NCBI RefSeq assembly: GCF_000330725.2
Contig: NZ_AMZY02000009.1
Location: forward strand, 186,001-250,000
Direction: 5' to 3'
Source of the DNA: Mariniradius saccharolyticus AK6
GTDB taxonomy: Bacteria > Bacteroidota > Bacteroidia > Cytophagales > Cyclobacteriaceae
Length of the DNA stretch: 64,000 bases
A program made the position numbers and the translations under genes. Within the stretch, counting starts at the first letter, position 1. The number at the start of each line of letters is the position of its first letter. The notes beneath the pieces are model-generated. The model saw nothing but the letters and a program-made list of their open reading frames with translations, ran no database searches and had not been told where the DNA came from. Positions 17,524-25,465 of this stretch are shown one piece after another.

Positions 17524-17586
17524 GGCGTCAATGCATCGGAATAGAGGTGTCCTTTTTTGCATAAATCCCTATTATTATTGGGTTTT

Positions 17587-17691
17587 TTATTGGTTTTCAA
17601 TTCTTGGGAATTGAGGCATTCGTCTTTTGTGTTTTTTGCGGTAAAGACGCCTTCTCCGACGATTGGTATTGCTTTTAATAGTTTTAGACAT
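17587..17691 (-). CDS. Candidate 34-residue highly basic small protein
   Basis: On the minus strand an ATG at 17691 opens 34 codons ending in TAA at 17587-17589. The product is strikingly basic: nine Arg, five Lys, one His and one Glu, with RRRRRLYRKKHKRRMPQF as its core. Such composition matches small ribosomal or other RNA-binding proteins and is unlikely in random AT-rich intergenic DNA. I do not recognise an exact family (it is not the usual bTHX sequence). It occupies the gap between the HIT gene and the plus-strand gene at 17812. A longer overlapping frame from ATG 17705 runs into the HIT gene antisense and looks like a shadow. Confidence 0.5.
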   Translation of the reverse strand: MSKTIKSNTNRRRRRLYRKKHKRRMPQFPRIENQ

Positions 17692-17736
17692 ATAGTTGGG
17701 TCCATTTTTCAATTATAGGTTAGGGTTTGATGTGGG

Positions 17737-17744
17737 TATTTTTG
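17737..17744 (+). promoter_or_regulatory. Exact TAnnTTTG element upstream of the 17.8 kb gene
   Basis: TATTTTTG at 17737-17744 matches the -7 consensus. At the -33 position there is only TTA (17713-17715), not TTG. The expected start near 17751 gives a 60-base leader. Confidence 0.35.
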
Positions 17745-17811
17745 ACTAACAACACGTCAATTTTTAACTACAATTGTGCGGTGTCAGCACAATAAACTCT
17801 GACAAAATGCT

Positions 17812-18474
17812 ATGAAAAATTTTCGGAAGATTACAGCTGCTGGAATGATTGCAATGGGCTTGTTATTCCTGTCGAATCAAGCCCAGGCCCAGATTTTTGG
17901 TGAGTATCAAAGTGCTGGTTTATTGGGAAAGGGCAAGATCGAGGCGTCCACCCACTTCACAGGAGTAAGTACTTCCTACGGCGGTGAATCTGCTTATACA
18001 TTTAACGGCCTTGGCTTGCAGGCTGGATTCGGCTTGGGGGAAAGGTTTGAGCTCCGTACCCGCTATGAGCGCCTGTGGTTTGACGGACTCGGTATAGGTG
18101 ATGGAGGATTCAATAATCTGACATTGGCACCTAAACTTGGCAAAGAAGATGGTCGATTCGCCTTTATGCTACCAATTGTCATGGCATTTGCCGAAGGCGA
18201 TCAGTCTTTCCAGATCCACCCTACAGTTTTGGTTTCGATTCTTCGTTTGGAAAAAATGAATCTAACGTTTTCGCCAAAATATTTAATTTCACTGGACGAG
18301 GGCTCTGAATTCAGTGATAGCTTTTTGGCGCTCAATCTTGGTGCTGGAATTGGATTTTCTGAACAATGGGTACTGAGGCCTGAGCTCGGATTGATGTTTT
18401 TACCAGGCGAAGAGGGTACTTTTTTCAATTTTGGTTTGGGTATTTCCCGAAGGATGGGAAATCCAAAGGATTAG
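17812..18474 (+). CDS. Probable small outer-membrane beta-barrel / secreted protein
   Basis: The 220-residue product has a classical signal peptide (basic MKNFRK, hydrophobic core, cleavage after NQAQAQ at about residue 27). The rest alternates polar and aromatic/hydrophobic residues in short segments separated by glycine-rich turns (GLGLQAGFGLGERFELRTRYER, then FFNFGLGISRRMG at the end). That suggests an eight- to ten-strand membrane barrel with an aromatic-containing last strand. No specific family is recognised. It is monocistronic: an exact -7 element lies upstream and a 17-pair terminator downstream. Confidence 0.7.
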   Translation: MKNFRKITAAGMIAMGLLFLSNQAQAQIFGEYQSAGLLGKGKIEASTHFTGVSTSYGGESAYTFNGLGLQAGFGLGERFELRTRYERLWFDGLGIGDGGFNNLTLAPKLGKEDGRFAFMLPIVMAFAEGDQSFQIHPTVLVSILRLEKMNLTFSPKYLISLDEGSEFSDSFLALNLGAGIGFSEQWVLRPELGLMFLPGEEGTFFNFGLGISRRMGNPKD

Positions 18475-18618
18475 GACTAGCCGAGACTTAATGCCAAAAT
18501 CGAACTGATATCGTTAGATTCCAGAAAAACTCATTTTCCATCAGTATCCTCTTGGCTAGCGGTATCGATTTCAAAAAAACAGCTGATTTCTGTTCACAAG
18601 AGGTTTCAATTCAATATT

Positions 18619-18675
18619 CCAGCGGGCGATTTCAGATGATCGCGTAATCAACTGAAATCGCCCGCTGGCTTTTGT
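18619..18675. terminator. 17-bp perfect hairpin, bidirectional terminator
   Basis: CCAGCGGGCGATTTCAG (18619-18635) is perfectly complementary to 18652-18668, with a 16-base loop. It lies between convergent genes ending at 18474 (plus) and 18694 (minus). A short CTTTT follows on the plus side and AATATTGAA on the minus side, so strength comes from the stem. Confidence 0.7.
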
Positions 18676-18693
18676 AGACAGATTTATTGACTT

Positions 18694-20202
18694 CTATCTT
18701 TTGCTTGTGTCCTGAATAAAATCCGCCAGATCTTTCTTGAATTTGACCAGCGACGGCATGTGGGTGTACATCATGTGGCCCGCTTCGTAGTAGGTCATAA
18801 TGATGTTGTTGCGGATTTCCGGCCTGAGTCCCATGTGGTCGATAGAATGCTCGACGCCATAGAACACGGTAGCCAAATCATAGTACCCGTTCATGATCAG
18901 CACCTTGACGTTGGGGTCTTTATTCATGGCGTTGGCCATGTCGATGGATGTGTTGATGGCGATTTGGGTGCCCCAGCCTTGGTTACCCTGATGGGACCAA
19001 TCCCATTTGAAACCAGGCGAAGAATAAGCAGAGGTTTTGTAATTCAGTTTTTTACTGACTCCCAGGTCCCGGTAGAAATAATCTAGAAAACCAGTCGTGT
19101 AGGCGGGAGAAATCGCATCACTCTGTGGGTCGGTCGTAGCAAACTGGTTGAGGAGGTTTTCATTGATGCCTTTCCACCGCGAATCCAACCTTCCGGCAGT
19201 CATGCCTTCATCGCGCAGAAGCTCGTTGAAAAATTCGCTCGCTTGGACCCGCAGATTCGCCCGCATCCAGAATTCCTTGCTGCATCCTGCGTACTTTACA
19301 AGTTTTTCTGCAATCTGGTTTTTCTCAGCTTCGGATATCCGGGTGCCCTTGTAGAGGGCAGGCATATATTCCTCTTCAGTAAATTTCCTCACCTCATCAA
19401 CGAATGCCTCAAGGTTTGGGTTTTTGTTGGCAATCTTGTTGTGGTACCATGCCGTGGCTGCATAGGTAGGGACATAAACAACATAGGGAATGTCGTCATT
19501 GGGTGGAAACGTCAGAGTCCTCAGGTCAAAAACGGCCGAGACCATGATGACCCCATTAAGGGCGATTCCTTTGTCAAGCAAATAGCTCATTACGCCCGCA
19601 TTTCGGAATGTGCCATAGCTTTCGCCCAGGATATATTTGGGGGACTGGAGCCGATCATATTCCTTCAAAAACTGCATGATAAAAAGACTCGTGGCTCGGA
19701 TATCTTGATCTACGCCCCAAAAATCTTTGCCCTCAGCCTTGCCAATTGGAATACTCAATCCCGTCCCGATGGGGTCCATCATCACCACATCCGCTATGTC
19801 CAAGATCGAGTAGTCGTTGTTGACCAACTCATAGGGGGCAGCTTTGGTGTAGCCAGGGTCATTAACCACGATACGTTTTGGACCCATTACGCCCATGTGC
19901 AACCAATAGGAAGAGGAGCCCGGACCGCCATTGTACGCGAAAATAATGGGCCTCTTGGATGGTCCGTCTTCCTTGAAGTAGGCGGTAAATCCATGTAATG
20001 CGATCGGATTGTTGTTTTCATCCTTCAATTGGAGCGTACCTGCGCGTGTTTTGAGCGAGTGGGTCGTTCCATTGATGCGGACCGTTTGTGTGGAAGTAAA
20101 TACTTCTGCTTCGGGAATCGGCGCGTCTTGGGGTTTTTCTTGCGCATTCGCAGTGCCTACAATCAAGATGTAGAGCAGCAGCACGAGTAGTTTTTTTCTC
20201 AT
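18694..20202 (-). CDS. Secreted S10-family serine carboxypeptidase-like peptidase
   Basis: The 502-residue product has a Sec signal peptide (MRKKLLVLLLYILIVGTANA). S10 landmarks are present: YNGGPGSSSYW at 90-100 (oxyanion/substrate region), GESYGTFR at 193-200 with nucleophile Ser195, NGYYDLATVF near 440 with the catalytic Asp, and YYEAGHMMY near 472 with the catalytic His. It should be an exported carboxypeptidase or acylaminopeptidase-type hydrolase working on peptides in the periplasm or outside. Length fits bacterial members. It is convergent with the 17.8 kb gene and shares its terminator. Confidence 0.92.
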   Translation of the reverse strand: MRKKLLVLLLYILIVGTANAQEKPQDAPIPEAEVFTSTQTVRINGTTHSLKTRAGTLQLKDENNNPIALHGFTAYFKEDGPSKRPIIFAYNGGPGSSSYWLHMGVMGPKRIVVNDPGYTKAAPYELVNNDYSILDIADVVMMDPIGTGLSIPIGKAEGKDFWGVDQDIRATSLFIMQFLKEYDRLQSPKYILGESYGTFRNAGVMSYLLDKGIALNGVIMVSAVFDLRTLTFPPNDDIPYVVYVPTYAATAWYHNKIANKNPNLEAFVDEVRKFTEEEYMPALYKGTRISEAEKNQIAEKLVKYAGCSKEFWMRANLRVQASEFFNELLRDEGMTAGRLDSRWKGINENLLNQFATTDPQSDAISPAYTTGFLDYFYRDLGVSKKLNYKTSAYSSPGFKWDWSHQGNQGWGTQIAINTSIDMANAMNKDPNVKVLIMNGYYDLATVFYGVEHSIDHMGLRPEIRNNIIMTYYEAGHMMYTHMPSLVKFKKDLADFIQDTSKR

Positions 20203-20409
20203 TGGTGGTTTTTGTCAAAAAGGATTCAGGTCTAATTTCCTTGAAAATAGAAAAATTCGGATGGGAATGAAAATGGAGATTGGTTTGGCTGCTGGATCGG
20301 GTATGAAGGTTGGATTCCGGATTCTCGAAATTCCCGATTGAAAGAGTCGTCTGTGGGAATGCCTCTTTAGTCGGAATAATATTCTTGCGCAGAGAGCATC
20401 AACTCAAGA

Positions 20410-20724
20410 TTACTGAATCTGGATTTTTATGTAAAACCTGTTCATAACGGAATTTGGATCCCAAGTTCTGCGATAAATCAGTTCCAAATCGGTTTCGCCT
20501 GACTTGAGCGCCTCGAATTCAAATATCATCAGACTCCCCAAACCGATTTTTTCGCTTGTATAGCGTATTTGGTCCTCATAGACCATCAACAGCATCGAAG
20601 GATCAATTTTCGTGACTTCCCAAATGTATCCTGTGCTCGGATTACTTGTGAGTTCAATCTTGAAATGCTCTTTTGGTTGGAAAAGCTGTTCGGATCCGTG
20701 GTTTGGTTCGCTCAAAGTCTTCAT
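20410..20724 (-). CDS. Chagasin-like (I42) cysteine protease inhibitor domain protein
   Basis: The 104-residue product has the three loop motifs of the I42 immunoglobulin-like inhibitor fold. LTSNPSTGYIWEV (about 27-39) equals the NPTTG loop, IGLGSLMIFEFEAL equals the GxGG loop, and LELIYRRTWDP equals the RPW loop. Known members block papain-type proteases by inserting these loops in the active site. Unlike most bacterial members there is no signal peptide at ATG 20724, and an upstream in-frame TTG adds none, so the protein may be cytoplasmic. It lies 207 bases upstream of the S10 peptidase on the same strand. Confidence 0.75.
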   Translation of the reverse strand: MKTLSEPNHGSEQLFQPKEHFKIELTSNPSTGYIWEVTKIDPSMLLMVYEDQIRYTSEKIGLGSLMIFEFEALKSGETDLELIYRRTWDPNSVMNRFYIKIQIQ

Positions 20725-21126
20725 GCGCTTAGTGTCAAAAGTATGTGTTCAATAATCCTCAAGATCCCTTTTTAGACAGGTTCCCACAATTGCAAAAGGA
20801 AAAACCTTGTTTTTCGGCGAAATCCGAACTCTAAACCTGGGAAAGAGCGTACCCAGCCTATTGATCTTCGGCAATTTCCCATCAAAGTAAACCTGAAATG
20901 ATTCTATTTTTTCTTTGAATAATTCTTAAAAGGTAAAAATTTTTTCCATCAAATGCTAAGCTTGCAGGCTCATTTCCGCAGCTTTTTCATTCTTGGCCGA
21001 TTATCCGTTTCACAAACGACTACACCCGACTATAAACGACAAGATACCGATAAGTTGGGTTTGCCTTTCCCAACTTTGGACCATTGGTTTAATGACCAAA
21101 TCTGAAAAAGTTTTAATCAAACCATA
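20725..21126. other. 402-base intergenic stretch upstream of ssb with inverted repeats
   Basis: It separates the minus-strand inhibitor gene from ssb. Near ssb there is AAGTTGGG (21052-21059) pairing perfectly with CCCAACTT (21069-21076). A weaker TTGGT/ACCAA pair (21084-21099) follows, and CGACTA-like words recur around 21018-21042. No gene is seen. The repeats may be ssb control sites, which is speculative. Confidence 0.5.
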
Positions 21127-21480
21127 ATGACAATGAACAGAATGAGAAATCAGGTGCAGTTGATCGGGAGATTGGGCGCCAAGGCAGAAATTAACCATTT
21201 TGAGAGCGGCAGGGTGAAGGCTTCATTTAAGCTCGCCACCAAGGAGATCTACAAGAATACAAAAGGAGAAAAGGTCGAGGAAACCACTTGGCATAGTCTC
21301 GTGGCATGGGGATCTGCCGCCGAAATCATCGAAAAGTACACAGACAAAGGGAGCGAGATCATGATTTCGGGCAAGCTTGCCAACCGCTCATACAATGATA
21401 AAGATGGAAACAAGAAGTACATCACCGAAGTCCAGGTGGATGATGTTCTTTTGCTCGGCGATAAAGTATCGACACCCTGA
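21127..21480 (+). CDS. ssb: Single-stranded DNA-binding protein (short form)
   Basis: The 117-residue product is one OB-fold of the SSB family: NQVQLIGRLGAKAEI, VKASFKLATKE, TTWHSLVAWGSAAEIIEKY, KGSEIMISGKLANRSY and YITEVQVDDVLLL. The protein ends KVSTP, with no glycine-rich linker and no acidic DDDIPF-type tip that recruits repair proteins in full-length SSB. It may be a second, accessory SSB, with the replicative copy elsewhere. ATG 21127 is used; internal ATGs at residues 3 and 6 are equally possible starts. Confidence 0.92.
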   Translation: MTMNRMRNQVQLIGRLGAKAEINHFESGRVKASFKLATKEIYKNTKGEKVEETTWHSLVAWGSAAEIIEKYTDKGSEIMISGKLANRSYNDKDGNKKYITEVQVDDVLLLGDKVSTP

Positions 21481-21492
21481 TATTCAGTAAAG

Positions 21493-21540
21493 TAACGACA
21501 AGTAGCTCCAAAGATTTGGGGTACTTGTCGTTAGTTTTTA
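21493..21540 (+). terminator. Rho-independent terminator after ssb
   Basis: TAACGACAAGTA (21493-21504) pairs perfectly with TACTTGTCGTTA (21522-21533), a 12-bp stem followed by GTTTTTA. It starts 12 bases after the stop codon. Confidence 0.85.
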
Positions 21541-21670
21541 CATTTTTTACTGCGTTTTTTTTCATCCTCTAAGATTCAGACTAGGGTCTATTGGTTTTTG
21601 GTTTAGCTTGAGGGTCAAATTTAGGTCCCGAAAACTTTGCGGCGGCCTAACAAAAGCATCCATTATTGCC

Positions 21671-21678
21671 TATTTTTG
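21671..21678 (+). promoter_or_regulatory. Exact TAnnTTTG element upstream of pfkA
   Basis: TATTTTTG at 21671-21678 lies 21 bases before the pfkA ATG, implying a short leader of about 15 bases. No TTG is found at the expected -33 position. Confidence 0.45.
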
Positions 21679-21699
21679 CAGCTCAACGACCTATTAAAC

Positions 21700-22674
21700 A
21701 TGAAAAAAATAGCTGTTTTTACTTCTGGAGGTGATGCCCCGGGTATGAACGCCTGTATCAGAGCCGTCGTCAGGACGGCGATTTTTAGAGGATTGGAAGT
21801 GTACGGAATTTCCCATGGATATGATGGGATGATCAAAGGCAGTATCAAAAAGATGCAATCACACTCAGTGAGCAACATCATCCAGAGGGGCGGGACGATT
21901 CTGAAAACAGCTCGTTCTGAGGAATTTCGGACCAAAGAAGGAAGACAAAAGGCCTTTGACCAATTGAAGGAATTCGGTATCGAGGGGTTGGTGGCGATTG
22001 GTGGCGATGGTACGTTCACGGGAGCTAAGATTTTGCACGAAGAGTTTGGAATCCAGGTGATTGGCTGTCCCGGCACGATCGACAATGATATTTATGGCAC
22101 AGACTATACCATAGGGTTTGATACGGCTGTAAATACGGCTCTGGAAGCCATCGATAAGATTCGGGATACAGCCGCAGCGCACGACCGGATTTTCTTCGTG
22201 GAAGTCATGGGTCGGGATAGCGGGTACATCGCAATAGAATGCGGAATCGGCGGTGGAGCGGAATTTGTGATGGTCCCCGAAACCCAAACAGACTTAAAAA
22301 AGGTCGTGAAAGCGCTCAAAAACCTTCGAAAAACCAAATCCTCAAGCATCATCGTCGTTGCAGAAGGCGGCGATGAGGGAGGTGCCGAGACAATACTGGA
22401 AAAAGTAAAGCAAAAAATCCAAGATCCAGAAAAGGAATTCAAAGTAACCACACTCGGCCATATCCAAAGAGGAGGTCGCCCCACCGCGAGGGATCGAGTA
22501 TTGGCGTCTCGATGCGGCATGGCGGCCGTCGATGGCCTGATCGAGGGAAAGACCAATTGCATGGCTGGTGTTGTCAATGGCGATGTCGTGTATACGCCCT
22601 TTGCGGATTGCATCGGAAAGACCAAGCCTCTCAAAGAGGACCATTTGAAATTGATTGAAATATTGAGTATCTGA
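21700..22674 (+). CDS. pfkA: ATP-dependent 6-phosphofructokinase
   Basis: From ATG 21700 the product is 324 residues, the usual PfkA length. The open frame continues upstream to 21637, but that part does not resemble PfkA and contains the promoter element. Motifs: TSGGDAPGMNACIRAVVR at 7-24 (ATP site), AIGGDGTFTGA near 100 with the Gly-Asp-Gly-Thr typical of ATP users, PGTIDNDIYGTDYTIGFDTA near 124 with catalytic Asp, EVMGRDSGYIA near 167, and LGHIQRGGRPTARDR near 245. It phosphorylates fructose 6-phosphate in glycolysis. The next gene follows after 3 bases. Confidence 0.97.
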   Translation: MKKIAVFTSGGDAPGMNACIRAVVRTAIFRGLEVYGISHGYDGMIKGSIKKMQSHSVSNIIQRGGTILKTARSEEFRTKEGRQKAFDQLKEFGIEGLVAIGGDGTFTGAKILHEEFGIQVIGCPGTIDNDIYGTDYTIGFDTAVNTALEAIDKIRDTAAAHDRIFFVEVMGRDSGYIAIECGIGGGAEFVMVPETQTDLKKVVKALKNLRKTKSSSIIVVAEGGDEGGAETILEKVKQKIQDPEKEFKVTTLGHIQRGGRPTARDRVLASRCGMAAVDGLIEGKTNCMAGVVNGDVVYTPFADCIGKTKPLKEDHLKLIEILSI

Positions 22675-22677
22675 TTT

Positions 22678-23052
22678 ATGGGATTTATTCCGATTATTCT
22701 CACGATGGGAGGAGCGATCCTCCTGTTTTTTATGGCGGTCCACCAAAGTATGATCGCTAAGAAAAACGCGATCCTAAGGCTTCAAGCAGCTGTTTTTGAG
22801 GGATTCAAGGTCTTTGGTGCCAGTTATTCCCTGCTGCCTGCGATCTCACCGGACGTTGTCGATCAGATCGACGAAGGTTTCCGTATACTCAAAGCCAAAA
22901 CAGATGCAAAGAATAACGCTCAATTTGAAGCGAAAGTGAAAATCCCTTACAGGGATATGAAAGTCACCATTGATCAGTATAACCGTTTGGTCAAAAAGAA
23001 ACCCTACAGCTTTGTGGCCAAAGCAATGGGACACAGAGCGATCGTAAAGTAG
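22678..23052 (+). CDS. Small membrane-anchored protein, possibly LemA-like
   Basis: The 124-residue product has one N-terminal hydrophobic helix (about 2-20) and then a soluble helical part. The C-terminal words DMKVTIDQYNRLVKKKPYSF and AKAMGH resemble the end of LemA proteins (tyrosine/asparagine repeats before a short FGF-like end), but the protein is shorter than LemA and the likeness is weak. It is 3 bases downstream of pfkA and convergent with miaA. Function unknown. Confidence 0.65.
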   Translation: MGFIPIILTMGGAILLFFMAVHQSMIAKKNAILRLQAAVFEGFKVFGASYSLLPAISPDVVDQIDEGFRILKAKTDAKNNAQFEAKVKIPYRDMKVTIDQYNRLVKKKPYSFVAKAMGHRAIVK

Positions 23053-23058
23053 CTGGAA

Positions 23059-23994
23059 TCAGGATTCCCCCTTTGATTTATCTGCCTCCAATTTCGACTG
23101 CACATATTGGACAATCGCCTCAAATTGGTCTGGGTGAAACCATTTCATTTCGGGATAGCGCTTAAACCAAGTCAGTTGCCTTTTGGCATACCTTCTCGAG
23201 TTTCTCTTCAGAAGTCTCACCGCCTCCTCATAGTCATACTCCCCTTCCAGATAAGAGAAGATCTCTGAATATCCCAATGTCTGGAGGGCGTTAAGGTGTC
23301 GATTGGGAAATAAAGCCTCGGCTTCCGCAAACAAACCTGCTGCGATCATTTGGTCCATGCGTTGGTCAATCCGCTGGTAAAGCACTTCTCTTTCCCGCTC
23401 CAACCCAACCAAGATCGTCTCAAACTCTCTTTTAGCCGTTTTTTTCTGTCTAAAGGCACTGTAAGGTTTGCCAGTGCCTATACAAACTTCAAGTGCACGC
23501 ATCAATCGTTGGGGATTGTTCAGATCGACCGATCCAAAATAGACGGCATCGCGTTTTTTGAGTTCATCTTGTAGATAGGCGATTCCTTTTTCCTCAAAAG
23601 ACAAAATCAGCGATTGGCGGATCGCCGGATCCACGTCAGGAATTTCATCCATTCCATGCATGATTACGTCCAAAAACAAACCCGAACCACCAGTCATGAT
23701 CACCAGGTCATGGTTATTGAATAGCACATGGAGTAGTTCTATGGCCTCCTTTTCGAACCTTTTCACATCGAAGGAATCCCAAATACTGAGGGAATTGATG
23801 AAATGGTGGGGCACGCGCGCTAATTCCTCTGGACTGGGCTTGGCCGTCCCGATTTCCATTTCCCTGTAGAATTGCCGACTATCCGACGATACGATCTCAG
23901 TATGGAAATAATCGGCGAGTTTGAGGCAAATTTCAGTTTTTCCAACCGCCGTCGGACCGGCAATTGCCAATAAATGTTTATTTTTCGATTTCAA
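23059..23994 (-). CDS. miaA: tRNA dimethylallyltransferase
   Basis: A TTG start at 23994 gives 311 residues, the normal MiaA length. The open frame extends further to 24099 but there it overlaps the divergent response-regulator gene and has no MiaA character. Motifs: IAGPTAVGKTEIC (P-loop), VSSDSRQFYREMEIGTAKPS (isopentenyl acceptor site), VPHHFINSL, MTGGSGLFLDVIMHGMD, NPQRLMRALEV, and the C-terminal RRYAKRQLTWFKRYP. The enzyme adds a dimethylallyl group to A37 of tRNAs reading UNN codons. No ATG is available near the conserved N-terminus, so the TTG choice is well supported. Confidence 0.93.
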   Translation of the reverse strand: MKSKNKHLLAIAGPTAVGKTEICLKLADYFHTEIVSSDSRQFYREMEIGTAKPSPEELARVPHHFINSLSIWDSFDVKRFEKEAIELLHVLFNNHDLVIMTGGSGLFLDVIMHGMDEIPDVDPAIRQSLILSFEEKGIAYLQDELKKRDAVYFGSVDLNNPQRLMRALEVCIGTGKPYSAFRQKKTAKREFETILVGLEREREVLYQRIDQRMDQMIAAGLFAEAEALFPNRHLNALQTLGYSEIFSYLEGEYDYEEAVRLLKRNSRRYAKRQLTWFKRYPEMKWFHPDQFEAIVQYVQSKLEADKSKGES

Positions 23995-24036
23995 CTCGGG
24001 GCAAAGTAAACTTTTCCAAATTATTAATAAAAACGA

Positions 24037-24792
24037 ATGAAAGCCAACAAGGTGCTGATCGTTGATGACAATAACCTCAACAGAAAGGTGTTTGAGCATA
24101 TCATCGGCTTGATGTACCAGTTTGATATTGCTGAAAACGGACAGGTGGCCTTAGACAAAATCCGCAATGGGCATTTTGATTTGATTCTGATGGATATACA
24201 GATGCCCGTTTTGGATGGCATCAATACCTTGAAGGCCATCAAGTCCGAGAATCTCACTGATGCTCCGGTCGTTGCAGTATCGGCATTTGCCAACCAAAAG
24301 GATAGGGATTACTTCATCTCGATGGGTTTCGATGATTTCATCCCCAAGCCAATCAAACCGAAAATGTTGCTTGAGACGCTGGAGCTTTATTTGAAAAAGA
24401 AAAACGCTGAATCCGCAAATATTGAAGCAGATGAACAGTTGTCAGACGATGAGTTTGATCAAAATAAGGTACGGCAATTGCTGAAATATAATTCCTCTGC
24501 GAATATCAAACAGGTCTACGAGGAATTTGTCCAAGAATGTGAAACCCTACTGGCAGAGATCAAAGTGCTGGCGGTGAAAAAAGATTTTGAAGCCATCGGG
24601 GATAAGCTGCACATTATCAAAGGCAATTCGGGCACCTTTGGGGCAATGGCGATATATACTTACTGCCAAAAATTTGAAAAGAACATTAAATCCCACAACT
24701 TTGAGCACACGGCCGAGGAATCCGTGTACTTGGGCTGGTTGATTGATTCCTTTAAAACAAAAATTCAACATTCAGAATTGCTAAATCCATGA
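24037..24792 (+). CDS. Response regulator with C-terminal Hpt domain
   Basis: The 251-residue product has a receiver domain (1-120) with acidic DD at residues 9-10, the phospho-acceptor Asp in LILMDIQMP (Asp51), and Lys in FIPKPIKP. It is linked by an acidic stretch to an Hpt helical bundle (about 145-251). The Hpt histidine motif HIIKGNSGTFGA is intact, so the protein can both take and pass phosphate. There is no output DNA-binding domain. It overlaps the next receiver gene by 4 bases, suggesting the two act in one phosphorelay. Confidence 0.9.
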   Translation: MKANKVLIVDDNNLNRKVFEHIIGLMYQFDIAENGQVALDKIRNGHFDLILMDIQMPVLDGINTLKAIKSENLTDAPVVAVSAFANQKDRDYFISMGFDDFIPKPIKPKMLLETLELYLKKKNAESANIEADEQLSDDEFDQNKVRQLLKYNSSANIKQVYEEFVQECETLLAEIKVLAVKKDFEAIGDKLHIIKGNSGTFGAMAIYTYCQKFEKNIKSHNFEHTAEESVYLGWLIDSFKTKIQHSELLNP

Positions 24793-25166
24793 CGGGAAAC
24801 AAAAAGGTATTGGTCGCTGAAGACAGTTCAGTAATTATCAACCTCACCAAGAATGTACTCATGTTTGAAAACTACGATATCGTGGCGGTCAAAAACGGAA
24901 AACAGGTCTTGGACAGGCTGGCGGTGGAAGACTTTGACATGATCCTGATGGATATCAACATGCCAGTCATGGACGGTATTGAATGCACAAAAGCTGTACG
25001 GGCATTGGAAGACAAGCAAAAAGCAAACATACCAATCGTAGCGATCACTGGAAACTACAAAAACTACACCATGGATGATTTCAAGAAGGCCGGCCTGAAT
25101 GATTATATCCAAAAGCCTTTGGACTACGACCTGCTGCTAGCCACGGTCAAAAAGCACCTCTCCTAA
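24789..25166 (+). CDS. Single-domain response regulator
   Basis: The 125-residue product is one receiver domain: VLVAEDSSVI, phospho-acceptor Asp in MILMDINMPVMDG (Asp57), the Thr in VAITGNY, and Lys in DYIQKPLDYDLL. It overlaps the preceding REC-Hpt gene by the ATGA arrangement, so translation is coupled. A plausible route is histidine kinase to this receiver to the neighbouring Hpt, or the reverse; the cognate kinase is not adjacent. Confidence 0.9.
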   Translation: MTGNKKVLVAEDSSVIINLTKNVLMFENYDIVAVKNGKQVLDRLAVEDFDMILMDINMPVMDGIECTKAVRALEDKQKANIPIVAITGNYKNYTMDDFKKAGLNDYIQKPLDYDLLLATVKKHLS

Positions 25167-25186
25167 ACTGCCGATTTCTCCCGGAA

Positions 25187-25465
25187 ATGACGATCAAATA
25201 CACCAAAAATTTCCTGGACAAACTAGAAAACCTCTTCGCGTCTTCGGAATACATCCTGAGGTACGAGAAGGGGAATTTCAAATCGGGATATTGTGTCCTC
25301 AAGGAAAACAAGATCGTCATCATCAATAAATATTATACCTTGGAAGGCAAGATCAATGCCCTTGTGGATATCATCAAGGAACTTGGTTTTATGCCCAAGG
25401 ATTTTTCCGACAAGAAGATCCAAGATTTATTGATTGAACTCCAACAAACCGAGCTGAAACTTTGA
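25187..25465 (+). CDS. Conserved small protein of unknown function
   Basis: The 92-residue product has no signal or membrane segment. It is a mixed alpha/beta protein with the segment GYCVLKENKIVIINKYYTLEGK, which looks like a beta hairpin, followed by helices. It overlaps the MBL hydrolase start by 4 bases and follows the receiver gene by 20 bases, so it belongs to the same transcript. I believe equivalents occur in other Bacteroidota beside this hydrolase, but I cannot name a domain. Confidence 0.7.
   Translation: MTIKYTKNFLDKLENLFASSEYILRYEKGNFKSGYCVLKENKIVIINKYYTLEGKINALVDIIKELGFMPKDFSDKKIQDLLIELQQTELKL

Noticed and set aside
17412-17705. 97-codon minus-strand frame from ATG 17705
   Set aside because: Most of it is antisense to the HIT gene; the 34-codon frame from ATG 17691 in another frame has far stronger protein character.
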